Part shown: positions 57,316 through 64,000 of the stretch, in pieces
Numbering within the stretch: position 1 is the stretch's first letter
Layout: each line of letters opens with the position of its first letter
Source: Desmospora profundinema
GTDB lineage: Bacteria > Bacillota > Bacilli > Thermoactinomycetales > DSM-45169
Assembly: GCF_031454155.1 (NCBI RefSeq)
Contig: NZ_JAVDQG010000003.1
Coordinates: forward strand, 372,001 to 436,000
Direction: 5' to 3'
DNA: 64,000 bases
Notes under the pieces: model-generated
Told to the model about the DNA's origin: nothing
What the model saw: only the letters and a program-made list of their open reading frames with translations
Database searches by the model: none
Made by a program: the position numbers and the translations under genes

Positions 57316-57411
57316 GAGGTAACGACTGTGATCCACAGCGTGTAGAGGATCAGCCCAGATAGCGGTTTTTCAGAGTAGTTTCCTTTATAATATATCCTTC
57401 TTTAATGGTGA

Positions 57412-57441
57412 GAAGCCCAACCCGCTTAGGGGCTGGGCTTC
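57412..57441. terminator. hairpin at the 3' end of the FlhA-like gene
   Basis: GAAGCCCAACCC/GGGGCTGGGCTTC stem that touches the stop codon of the minus-strand gene. The tail is weak on both strands. Confidence 0.45.
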
Positions 57442-58189
57442 ATTTGTTGAATCCGATTACTTTCCCTTTATGTGTGGGATGGGGCAGACGTCGGTCCTTT
57501 TTCTTTTGAGAGACATACTTCGCAATTTCAGAGGGATGAGGATGGGTCCATTCCGGCGGTGTATATCCTTCGTGCGGATGAACGAGGAAATAATCCAAAA
57601 CGGTTTCCAACAGTTCCTCAAAGGGATGCAAAGGGATACGGTCTTTCAGCAATAGCTTGGTCACAGACCAAAGGATCCCGGAGGTAAGCCCCCGCTCCTC
57701 CAGCTCTTTTACCAGATCGGGGCTGTGGGATTTGGCTTGCTTCAACCAACGGGCCACCCAATCGTAAGTAACCAGCTGATCCAACCGCCGGTTGATCACT
57801 TGGCGCAGATGGTTGAGAAGGATGGTTGCAGCTTCTTCTCCTTCCCGGGAGTTCCAGCGTCCTTCCACTTGGTCGATGGGGTGGAGTCCCATAGTTCCAC
57901 TCTCGATTACATGGGAAAATAATAAAGGTGGATGCAATACTCCATCAACTATGCGGTTACCGCGGATACGAATCTGGTATTGGTTTGGTTCCAGTTCAGA
58001 CTGGGAACGGATGCGTACGGAAGGCAGGTACACCCCCAGTTGACGGAAAACCTCTTTTCGCACCGCTTGTATTTGTCCCGTGAAATCAGGGTCGGCCAAC
58101 AACGGTTCATACAAGCCGGGGCCCAGTTCCAATGACAAAACGTCGCCCTTTTGTTCCCCATAAGCATCTGACAAGTTCCAGTCAGCCAT
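57440..58189 (-). CDS. orphan FlhA/FHIPEP C-terminal-domain-like protein
   Basis: Soluble protein of 249 residues. LSLELGPGLYEPLL, IQAVRKEVFRQLGVYLPSVR, IRSQSELEPNQYQIRIRGN and DGVLHP parallel the start of the cytoplasmic domain of the flagellar/type III export gate protein FlhA (D-x-L-x-(I/L)-E-L-G-x-G-L, then R-x-x-(I/L)-x-x-E-L-G-x-x-x-P-x-(I/V)-R-I-R). The following helical part (LNHLRQVINRRLDQLVTYDW) also fits its order. The ~300-residue membrane domain of FlhA is absent and no flagellar gene is near. It may be a domain adapted to another role. It follows the folate-ligase-like gene on the same strand. Confidence 0.7.
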   Translation of the reverse strand: MADWNLSDAYGEQKGDVLSLELGPGLYEPLLADPDFTGQIQAVRKEVFRQLGVYLPSVRIRSQSELEPNQYQIRIRGNRIVDGVLHPPLLFSHVIESGTMGLHPIDQVEGRWNSREGEEAATILLNHLRQVINRRLDQLVTYDWVARWLKQAKSHSPDLVKELEERGLTSGILWSVTKLLLKDRIPLHPFEELLETVLDYFLVHPHEGYTPPEWTHPHPSEIAKYVSQKKKDRRLPHPTHKGKVIGFNK

Positions 58190-58248
58190 CGGGTCATTCT
58201 CTCCTCCAACTTAAGCAATTAAAACGATTCAATTACCATAGACAGGCC

Positions 58249-58986
58249 CTATGATCTCTCCAGCCGTTCCTTCCATTTTTTCAATATCGGCATGTCGTCC
58301 AGCTCTTCTTCGGTCACCCGTCCCCAGTTGATTCCAGCAGGCTTGGGGTAGGAGGGGTTCGTTTGAATCAACTCCTGCTCCGTAGCGATCCAATCAACGG
58401 TTAGATCGTGAGGTTCCAAGGGAATGTCGTCATCGACCACCTGCAGGGAATGGACCGAGGAAACCACGGGGATTTCCGGGTTTCCCGATTCGCGCAAGAC
58501 TGCGTATTCCCGGTCGGCATAACCCTCTCCCTTCCCCAGCCGTCTTCCATCGCGATGGAGAGCGACCGCTCCAACGACGAACAGGTCCACGGGAGGGAGG
58601 TGTTCCAAAGGAATTTCTACACCATATTCGTGAATATGGGATAAGCTGGCCGCTTTTCGTTCCTCTCCCGCCGGAACCCGGTCGGGATCCACACGGATAA
58701 AGCCGGCTTTAAGGCGGGGGGTGGGCACCAACAACGTCTTCCCATCCCGAAGCGCTTGTGCACGCAGCGGAAGCTGGGGGGAGTCGGGATTCACCTTGAT
58801 CGTTTGTGCTTGTTGATAAACAGCCAATTGGGTGATGTGGTGTGCCGCTGCTTCCGCTCCCTTGAAGTTGGGAATGCGTCCCCGCAGGGGAAAGGGGAAC
58901 CGGCCTGCTTTTTTCTCCTCCAGAAGCGACCAGACCCGCTCCCGAATCACCGTTTTCGAGTGGGCCGGGTGGTTATCGGGCGTCAT
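58249..58986 (-). CDS. 5-formyltetrahydrofolate cyclo-ligase family protein
   Basis: Protein of 245 residues related to 5-FCL/MTHFS and to human MTHFSD. The ATP/phosphate motif is RRLGKGEGYADREYAVL (in place of RLGxGxGYYDR), preceded by DLFVVGAVALHRDG. Residues such as LRDGKTLLVPTPRL and a C-terminal NPSYPKPAGINWGRV further place it in the MTHFSD-like branch. Function may be folate salvage or RNA-related; activity is not assured, because the GYYD Tyr/Asp pair is changed to GYAD. ATG at 58986 follows GGAGGA and lies inside the end of yfhH (14-base overlap). Confidence 0.75.
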   Translation of the reverse strand: MTPDNHPAHSKTVIRERVWSLLEEKKAGRFPFPLRGRIPNFKGAEAAAHHITQLAVYQQAQTIKVNPDSPQLPLRAQALRDGKTLLVPTPRLKAGFIRVDPDRVPAGEERKAASLSHIHEYGVEIPLEHLPPVDLFVVGAVALHRDGRRLGKGEGYADREYAVLRESGNPEIPVVSSVHSLQVVDDDIPLEPHDLTVDWIATEQELIQTNPSYPKPAGINWGRVTEEELDDMPILKKWKERLERS

Positions 58987-59302
58987 CGGTGTCCTCCTCC
59001 ATGGGATGAAGGATTCCGATGGGGATCGCTTCCTGGATGGGCGATCCTTCATACGTTCCCCATGCCATCACTCCGTTTAGATCGTTTACATGAAACGGTA
59101 TTGTTTCGCCCTCTACCCGATACCGAAGTCCAGGCTTGATTTCCGCCGGGTTTCGGAGGTACGATCGGACAAATTGGATCTGCCTCTCGATAACCGCCAT
59201 TTCACCGGTCATGGACGCACGGCGGGCACGGGTTTCTTCTTGTTTCAGCCGCTCCATTTCCCGTTTCAGCTCCTCCGCACTCATGCGGCTGTAGTGTATC
59301 AA
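58973..59302 (-). CDS. yfhH: YfhH family (DUF1811) protein
   Basis: Small cytosolic protein of 109 residues. The pattern YSRMSAEELKREMERLKQEE, EMAVIERQIQFVRSYLRNP then IKPGLRYRVEGE and FHVNDLNGVMAWGTYEGS is that of YfhH, whose SH3-like C-terminal domain has the conserved (Y/D)LNGVFAWG motif. It begins with TTG after GGGAGG. It overlaps the start of the folate-ligase-like gene, so the two are coupled. Role unknown. Confidence 0.82.
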   Translation of the reverse strand: MIHYSRMSAEELKREMERLKQEETRARRASMTGEMAVIERQIQFVRSYLRNPAEIKPGLRYRVEGETIPFHVNDLNGVMAWGTYEGSPIQEAIPIGILHPMEEDTDDAR

Positions 59303-59431
59303 CCATCCGACCTCCCGGGCTTTGGCGTTCGCTACTGGATATTATACCAAACGGGATCCGTTTTCGCGGTGTTTTTCCGATGTTCGGCAAGAGCTGTGAT
59401 ACAATGGGCCCAGAGGAGGGATTCCATCGTT

Positions 59432-60373
59432 ATGCCAGTGATCCTATTGTTTATTGATGGAGTGGGCCTGGGGGAAGAAGTGGACGACAATCCCTGGTAT
59501 ATCGAACCGACTCCCCATATAAACCGTTTGCTGGCCGGCCGCAACTTGGTTGCAGAGGCAGTGGGACGGGTATCGAGCGGGGTTTTGCTGTTGGCTGCCG
59601 ATGCTGCCTTAGGAGTGCCTGGCCTTCCGCAGAGTGCGACTGGTCAGGCTACGATTTTTACCGGCCGCAATGCTCCACAGGCGATGGGAAGTCATCAAAG
59701 CGGGCTCCCTCTGACGCGGCTGCGTGAATGGGTGGAAAAGGACAACCTGTACCTTCAAGCCCGTCGGCACGGGTTTGGGGCCACCTTTGCCAACAGTTAT
59801 ACTCCCGAGTATTTTGAATTGCCCACCACCCGTCGGGGTTGGGTTTCCGTCTCCACCTGCGCCATTCGCAGCACCGGACAACCGTTGCGCATGTTGGAAG
59901 ATCTGTTGGAGGGACGGGCCGTTTACCATGACGTGACTCGGCGCTTTTTGGCCGATAAACGGGACGATGTGCGTGAAATTGCGCCGGATACCGCTGCGGA
60001 GCACTTATACGGTCTAACCCGTGACTACGATCTGGTGGTTCATGAGTTTTTTTTAAGCGACTTGGCGGGACACCGCCAAGATCGGGAAGGGATGGCCCGG
60101 GTGACCGCCCGTTACGACGCCTTTCTCGGTGCCGTCGTCAAGCAGCTGCAGGAACAGGATCTGCTGCTCTTGGTTAGCGATCATGGGAACAGTGAAGATC
60201 TGCGGGTGAAAACCCACACGCTAAACCGAGTGCCGCTCTTGGCGGTTACATCGGATCGGGCATTTTTGGACGAGATGGAGCAGCAACAAAAGCCGTGGGA
60301 TTTGACCCATGTCACTCCCTGGACGATGCGATGGTTGAAAAGTCGCAACAGACCGCTGGAAAGGAGAGCCTGA
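59432..60373 (+). CDS. alkaline-phosphatase-superfamily metalloenzyme (phosphoglycerate-mutase-like)
   Basis: Protein of 313 residues with the two-metal core of the superfamily: ILLFIDGVGLGEE at the start (metal Asp), SATGQATIFTGRNAPQAMG (nucleophile region), and late LLLVSDHGNSED and KTHTLNRVPLLA (metal His/Asp ligands), as in cofactor-independent phosphoglycerate mutases and phosphopentomutases. Length is well short of iPGM (about 510), so it is a compact member of unknown substrate. AGAGGAGGG precedes the ATG. The next gene begins four bases after its stop. Confidence 0.8.
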   Translation: MPVILLFIDGVGLGEEVDDNPWYIEPTPHINRLLAGRNLVAEAVGRVSSGVLLLAADAALGVPGLPQSATGQATIFTGRNAPQAMGSHQSGLPLTRLREWVEKDNLYLQARRHGFGATFANSYTPEYFELPTTRRGWVSVSTCAIRSTGQPLRMLEDLLEGRAVYHDVTRRFLADKRDDVREIAPDTAAEHLYGLTRDYDLVVHEFFLSDLAGHRQDREGMARVTARYDAFLGAVVKQLQEQDLLLLVSDHGNSEDLRVKTHTLNRVPLLAVTSDRAFLDEMEQQQKPWDLTHVTPWTMRWLKSRNRPLERRA

Positions 60374-60376
60374 TCA

Positions 60377-60760
60377 ATGGAGAAATACGTGCCACATGTG
60401 CGGGAGGCCGCTATTCCGGAAGATGGGGGATGGGCGGAACTTTCCGGGGAACAGGTGCTAATCCTGTCCGTCCCGGAATGGGAAGAACTCGTCGATCGGT
60501 CGGCGGAAGGATATCGGTATGTATGGATGTATGATCGGAAAGCGGATGCCTATATCTTTTGTTTTCGCCTGGAAGACGGAACAGAACGGGCCCTGGCTTT
60601 TGCCAAGGACCACGGAGGCCTGCTTCTCGCGGATGAACGCGCCCGCGGTTCTTTTTCGCTGTTGGTTACTGCCCGCCCCTTGGAGGATGTGAAGGATGAG
60701 ACACCGATGCTGCTGTTACAGGGGATTACCCTGAAGCGTCATCCAAAAGCGGGATGGTGA
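60377..60760 (+). CDS. unknown 127-residue protein co-transcribed with the metalloenzyme
   Basis: Product not recognised. The chain has alternating hydrophobic beta-like segments (QVLILSVPEWEELVDRS, YRYVWMYDRKADAYIFCFRL, ALAFAKDHGGLLLADERA, FSLLVTARPL), no membrane helix and no Cys motif. It starts four bases after the metalloenzyme stop with GGAAAGGAG inside the end of that gene. Functional linkage to the metalloenzyme is likely but undefined. Confidence 0.6.
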   Translation: MEKYVPHVREAAIPEDGGWAELSGEQVLILSVPEWEELVDRSAEGYRYVWMYDRKADAYIFCFRLEDGTERALAFAKDHGGLLLADERARGSFSLLVTARPLEDVKDETPMLLLQGITLKRHPKAGW

Positions 60761-60826
60761 ATGGATGCTTCATCTGCGGAAACGGATGGAGCATCCATTT
60801 GGTGCGTTAGGGTTGTTTCCCTCCAC

Positions 60827-61180
60827 CTACTCCCGAATGACGACAGTCGTCCCGATGGGAACCCGACCGGCCAACTCTTCTACATCCCGATTGTACATAC
60901 GAATACACCCTTTGGAGACCCGTTTCCCGATGGAAGCGGGATTGTTTGTTCCATGGATGCCGTATCCTCTTCGGGACAAGCCCATCCACATCGTGCCGTA
61001 AGGAGTCAGGCGGCCGCCTGGGCGGCTGTAAGGGTAGGGAACCTTGTTGATGATATGGTAGGTACCGGTGGGGGTTTGTGTCAGGATCTGTCCGATTGCA
61101 ACGGGATAAGAACGGACGACTCGTCCTCCTTCCAACAGGTATAGGCGGCGGTCGGACAAGTCCACCAAAATGCTGGGCAA
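60827..61180 (-). CDS. small L,D-transpeptidase (YkuD domain)
   Basis: 117-residue protein that is nearly only the catalytic YkuD domain: [27 protein letters not shown], and the active site [20 protein letters not shown] with His76 and Cys92. It makes L,D crosslinks in peptidoglycan or trims spore cortex. Unlike most members it has no signal peptide or LysM domain, so its route out is unclear; it may act in the mother cell or at the forespore. TTG start after AAGGGGG. Confidence 0.85.
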   Translation of the reverse strand: MPSILVDLSDRRLYLLEGGRVVRSYPVAIGQILTQTPTGTYHIINKVPYPYSRPGGRLTPYGTMWMGLSRRGYGIHGTNNPASIGKRVSKGCIRMYNRDVEELAGRVPIGTTVVIRE

Positions 61181-61241
61181 GAAAAATTCCCCCTTTCGCT
61201 CTTATGCTATGAGTGAAGGGGGAAGAAAGCGCAGGTTTCCT

Positions 61242-61433
61242 TCAAACTTGTGAAGAGTCGTCGTAATCGTAACGAAATCCGTCTTCAAAAGCCGGGGAAA
61301 GCACCTGTCCCCGGGATTGTACCCGCTCCAGTAATTCGCGGTATCGACGGGCCTTGTCAGGGTCCGAGTTGTTTTGGAGTGCCAGTTGCAACGCTTCCGC
61401 CACCAATCGGCATTCCTGTTTGTCCAGATTCAT
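61242..61433 (-). CDS. small helical protein, 63 residues
   Basis: Cytosolic product with a helical N-terminal part (NLDKQECRLVAEALQLALQN) and a charged middle (DPDKARRYRELLERVQS), then a short acidic end. AAAGGAGGCG precedes the ATG at 61433; a longer in-frame start is less likely. No recognised family. Confidence 0.55.
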   Translation of the reverse strand: MNLDKQECRLVAEALQLALQNNSDPDKARRYRELLERVQSRGQVLSPAFEDGFRYDYDDSSQV

Positions 61434-61514
61434 CTGTTCGCCTCCTTTTTGTCTGCATCCTGGAGATCGTTTTTCCATTTGTATGGGACATACTGGAACG
61501 AGGAGGTGTCTGGG

Positions 61515-61862
61515 TTGAATTGGCTGCTAAAAGTGGTCATGTATGCGTCGGTGATCCATGGCGCCCATCTGTTGGTGGAGGGGTTTCATTATTCCGATGT
61601 GCTTGCGCCTACGTTGATCGTCTTGTTTTTAGCGACGGTGGGTCATTTCGCGGACCAATGGATTCTTCCCCGGTTGGGCAATCCGCTGTCTTCCGTTGCA
61701 GGTGCGTCTTTTATCACTGGAACGGTATGGGGAGGACAGTTCTTGTTTCCCGGATCGTTCGTACCCATTCCTGCGGCAGTCGTGATCGGAATGACTTTGG
61801 GAGTGGTGGAATATCGCATGCATCGGGATATTCTGAAGCATCGACAAAACCCCTCCCCATGA
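61515..61862 (+). CDS. DUF2512/YndM-like membrane protein
   Basis: Four-helix membrane protein of 115 residues. It starts with TTG eight bases from AGGAGG. Features are LLVEGFHYSDVLAPTLIVLFLATVGHFADQWI, shown by its parts FADQWILPRLGN and TGTVWGGQFLFPG, and a basic C-terminal end. Members are known from sporulating Bacillales and have no defined function. It converges on the DUF421 gene with the two stop codons adjoining. Confidence 0.7.
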   Translation: MNWLLKVVMYASVIHGAHLLVEGFHYSDVLAPTLIVLFLATVGHFADQWILPRLGNPLSSVAGASFITGTVWGGQFLFPGSFVPIPAAVVIGMTLGVVEYRMHRDILKHRQNPSP

Positions 61863-62600
61863 TTAATGGCGTAGGGGAGGGAGTGTGGGGAGGACTTCCT
61901 GGTACAAGGTATAGGTGAGTTTTTTGTGCTTATCGACGGAAGCAAAGAAAACGTCATCGATGGAAGGAATGTCTGCGTTTTCCAGTTCTGTTTTCATCCA
62001 TTGGTCGTCCAACCCCAAGTGATCCAGAGAGTATTGCAGAACTTGCCCTTCTACGATGACGGGTAATGCGATCCCGGGCGGAGGCGGGGTCTGCCGCCAG
62101 TCTTTTCTGGTGGGAGGATCGTGAAGGGGATCTTTTTTCACCGACATCTTTCCGTTTGCCTCCAGAATGGCCAACTCCACTTCAGCCAAGTCGAACACCC
62201 CATGTTCCCGAAGCATGTTTAAAATGTTGTCGATGGAGTAACGGATTTGCTTCAGATTGTCTTTCATCAATTTGCCCTTATGAACGACGACGGTGGGTTC
62301 AAAGGTGAACCACTTGCCCATCTTACGGGAAGTGATCTTTGAGAAGGCGACGATCCGCTGCAACAATGCCACGATGACAATAGCGAACGCAGTGGGGAGG
62401 TGTTCGATCTTCGGGTCGGCGATGTCCGCCCCAACGATGGCACCCAAAACAACTACAATCAAAAAATCAAAAACAGGCATCTCGCCGATGGCCCGCTTCC
62501 CCATATAGAGCGTCAGGAACAGCAACAACGGTAAAATGGTGGCGATTCGACCCATGATCAGGAGATAATCTTCTCCAGCTTTTAACCACTCCACAATCAT
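61863..62600 (-). CDS. DUF421 family membrane protein (YetF/YcaP-like)
   Basis: Membrane protein of 245 residues: three N-terminal helices (about 10-90), with TLYMGKRAIGEMPVFDFLIV, VVLGAIVGADIADP, then a cytosolic domain FEPTVVVHKGKLMKDNLKQI, IDNILNMLREHGVFDLAEVEL and AILEANGKMSVKKDP, exactly the DUF421 layout. ATG at 62600 follows GAAAGGGG. In Bacillus, YetF-type proteins of this family are spore-membrane proteins. Not coupled to its neighbours. Confidence 0.85.
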   Translation of the reverse strand: MIVEWLKAGEDYLLIMGRIATILPLLLFLTLYMGKRAIGEMPVFDFLIVVVLGAIVGADIADPKIEHLPTAFAIVIVALLQRIVAFSKITSRKMGKWFTFEPTVVVHKGKLMKDNLKQIRYSIDNILNMLREHGVFDLAEVELAILEANGKMSVKKDPLHDPPTRKDWRQTPPPPGIALPVIVEGQVLQYSLDHLGLDDQWMKTELENADIPSIDDVFFASVDKHKKLTYTLYQEVLPTLPPLRH

Positions 62601-62665
62601 AACCCCTTTCCTCTCTCCCCTTATTTTGGGGCAAGGGCAAGGGGTTCCATTCATCCAATTGGTAT

Positions 62666-63148
62666 TTAGTACAAGTCGAACATGTTGACCGGATGTCCCC
62701 GTTCTTTCAGATACTGAAACAATTGGGCGCGATGATGGAAGACATGGGTAACCACTTCCAACAGCCAGCGGACTTGGGGAGTGCCGTGATCGGCGTAAAA
62801 AGCTTTGGTCTCATGGTGGAGGAATGTGTCTGGATCCAGCGATTCCATGTAATCGGACAGTTCGCGGAAGCCCCGTTCCATGATCGATCCCAGCTTTTCA
62901 GCAGTGTCGGCCGCCAGTTGCACCTCCAGCTCCTGCACTTGTGTTTGACTGTGTTCCTGCATAATAGCCAGATCGACGGCAGGAATCTGACATAGATGTT
63001 GTGCCAATTCCAACAGGGTGCGCATTCCTTCCCGGGGGCGGTATTCCCAATCGTCTGCTTCCACCTGATTGAGGAGATGACGGGTGGTGCGAATGCCGAG
63101 AGACAGTTCGTCCAACAGCGTTTGCCGAAAAACAGGGGTTTTTTCCAT
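62666..63148 (-). CDS. DinB-family (DUF1572-like) protein
   Basis: Four-helix-bundle protein of 160 residues of the DinB/YfiT superfamily, which includes metal-dependent thiol transferases. Conserved His positions that would bind metal appear as LLELAQHLCQIP and VTHVFHHRAQLFQYL, with ETKAFYADH between. The ATG at 63148 lies nine bases after GGAGG; an alternative ATG at 63154 has too short a spacing. Enzymatic role unknown. Single gene. Confidence 0.82.
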   Translation of the reverse strand: MEKTPVFRQTLLDELSLGIRTTRHLLNQVEADDWEYRPREGMRTLLELAQHLCQIPAVDLAIMQEHSQTQVQELEVQLAADTAEKLGSIMERGFRELSDYMESLDPDTFLHHETKAFYADHGTPQVRWLLEVVTHVFHHRAQLFQYLKERGHPVNMFDLY

Positions 63149-63154
63149 AGGCAT

Positions 63155-63590
63155 TGGCCTCCTTGTGGAGTGAAAATGAACGAACATATGTACGATTCGG
63201 TAAGTGCGTACCGATTTCCTGCCCCATTTATTCATCGTTTTAAAACAGGCGCATCGAATGGCTGGCCCATTCCGGTCTCCGTGGGATGAATTGGATAGTA
63301 GGGGAGGTTTTTGATACACGAAGCAGCTGGTGATAATCCTGTTGAACCCATAAGAACCAGGCTTGAATCGAGGCGCATACATAAAAGAAGGGGCATGGAT
63401 CCGTCATCAGTTTTTAATTCCGTACACCATATCGTGGAAGAGCGTCCCTCCTGCAAGCGGGGAACGGCTTCTGCGAAATTGGAGGATTCGGCTTTGTTTC
63501 CGGTATACTATTCGTTACCGGTAAAGGGATCCATATGGCTATCGGATACAAATTTATGGAAATGGCAGGACCGACGGATGGAAATCCCTG
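63155..63590. other. 436-bp interval with no supported gene
   Basis: Open frames of 74-100 codons exist on both strands but lack ribosome-binding sites and coding character. It probably holds only the promoters of the flanking genes. Confidence 0.4.
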
Positions 63591-63619
63591 TTGAAACTTG
63601 TTCCGAAATGTGATACGTT
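63591..63619 (+). promoter_or_regulatory. putative promoter of speD
   Basis: TTGAAA, 17 bases, TACGTT. It would start RNA about ten bases before the structured leader. Confidence 0.5.
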
Positions 63620-63635
63620 ACTATTTGTGAAATTG

Positions 63636-63719
63636 CGCTAGAAGGATCCAAGATTCACTTAAAGGGTTGGGACCTCTGAGGACTAACCTTCCCCCGTGGT
63701 GAACGAGCAGATCCTAGCG
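63636..63719 (+). ncRNA. structured leader RNA of speD (candidate cis-regulatory element)
   Basis: Nested stems are visible. The outer stem CGCTA-gaa-GGATC (63636-63648) pairs with GATCC-TAGCG (63710-63719). Inside it TTCAC (63654-63658) pairs with GTGAA (63699-63703), and within that GGTTGG pairs with CTAACC around CCTCTGAGG. A later TTCCTAGGAA palindrome covers the Shine-Dalgarno region of speD. It does not match riboswitch classes that I can name. Confidence 0.5.
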
Positions 63720-63764
63720 GAATATTGGCTTACACCATATTTCCTAGGAAGGGGGCCGAAGGGG

Positions 63765-64000
63765 ATGGAATACTCTACTTTCGGACGTCATGTAGCCATG
63801 GATGCTTGGGGTGTCGATTTTGATCTGCTCAACGATGCCTCATGGTTGGAGAAACACATGAAGGCGGCAGCGGAAAAAAGCGGTGCAACGGTCCTTTCGT
63901 CCCAAGCCCAAGCTTTTGATCCGCAAGGGGCAACCGTACTGGTACTTTTGTCGGAAAGTCACATCTCTATCCACACGTACCCGGAAAAAGGATTCGCTGC
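63765..64000 (+). CDS. speD: S-adenosylmethionine decarboxylase proenzyme (3' end outside window)
   Basis: Start of the SpeD proenzyme that decarboxylates S-adenosylmethionine for spermidine synthesis. The 78 visible residues begin MEYSTFGRHVAMDAWGVDFD and reach SESHISIHTYPEKGF, the self-cleavage site where Ser65 becomes the pyruvoyl group, with His70 after it. It is the short bacterial class (about 125 residues), so roughly 40% of the gene lies beyond the window. The start follows AGGAAGGGGG about ten bases upstream. Expression may depend on the structured leader. Confidence 0.93.
   Translation, partial: MEYSTFGRHVAMDAWGVDFDLLNDASWLEKHMKAAAEKSGATVLSSQAQAFDPQGATVLVLLSESHISIHTYPEKGFA

Noticed and set aside
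63311-63613. A 100-codon ORF upstream of speD
   Set aside because: It overlaps the putative speD promoter, has no ribosome-binding site and shows no coding character.

Overview
The window looks like a chromosomal segment of a mid-GC Bacillales bacterium. The family-level signals are a T-box before proS, a SAM-I riboswitch before metH, a RAT antitermination site before the glucose-type PTS EIIA gene, homologues of YfhH, YqgV, DUF441, DUF2512 and DUF421 proteins, strong AGGAGG ribosome-binding sites and frequent TTG starts. Many secreted hydrolases and no motility genes apart from an orphan FlhA-like domain would fit Thermoactinomycetaceae, but that placement is inference.

Region 1 (1-2.5 kb): the end of an old-yellow-enzyme gene, an aminoglycoside-phosphotransferase-fold kinase and an orphan 33-residue membrane peptide. 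Region 2 (2.7-9.3 kb): a compact operon for L-2,3-diaminopropionate (L-Dap), with SbnI-, SbnA- and SbnB-like genes, an FAD/NAD(P)-binding protein encoded as two in-frame halves, and a LctP-type permease. No NIS synthetase or NRPS accompanies it, so the product is not staphyloferrin B and is unknown. Region 3 (9.4-18.1 kb): a complete nicotianamine-like opine metallophore system. CntL (aminobutyryl transferase), CntM (opine dehydrogenase) and an EamA exporter form one translationally coupled operon; CntA-B-C-D-F form the uptake ABC transporter. Each operon starts with a good sigma-A-type promoter followed at once by a Zur box, so zinc starvation should switch both on. There is no cntK racemase here, and CntM has Ala at the position that sets 2-oxoacid choice, so a pseudopaline-like product (L-His, aminobutyrate, 2-oxoglutarate) is predicted.

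Region 4 (18-33 kb): secreted hydrolases (two related zinc metalloproteases, one fused to a CAP domain; a lipase; a large subtilase), a TetR/MFS/VOC unit, T-box-controlled prolyl-tRNA synthetase and an unusual fusion of an MFS transporter to an MltG-like domain. Region 5 (33-45 kb): DUF441, an enolase-superfamily enzyme, a GlcNAc-type PTS EIICB, a thiamine-binding YqgV protein, a GH18 glycosidase, an AT-rich HIRAN protein, tRNA-Ala(GGC), alanine racemase, EIIA-Glc behind a RAT site with the stub of an antiterminator gene upstream, and a pyridoxine kinase. Region 6 (45-52 kb): SAM-I riboswitch, metH, a homocysteine methyltransferase/MTHFR fusion, and a Fur-box-controlled flavodoxin. Region 7 (52-64 kb): ispH, trehalase, TPR protein, HxlR regulator, orphan FlhA C-domain protein, folate-ligase-like protein, YfhH, an alkaline-phosphatase-superfamily metalloenzyme, a small L,D-transpeptidase, membrane proteins, DinB, and the start of speD behind a structured leader RNA.

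A short mobile-element-like palindrome occurs complete at 19.4 kb, truncated at 52.2 kb and perhaps as a trace at 41.45 kb. No CRISPR array, rRNA, prophage or complete transposase gene was seen.
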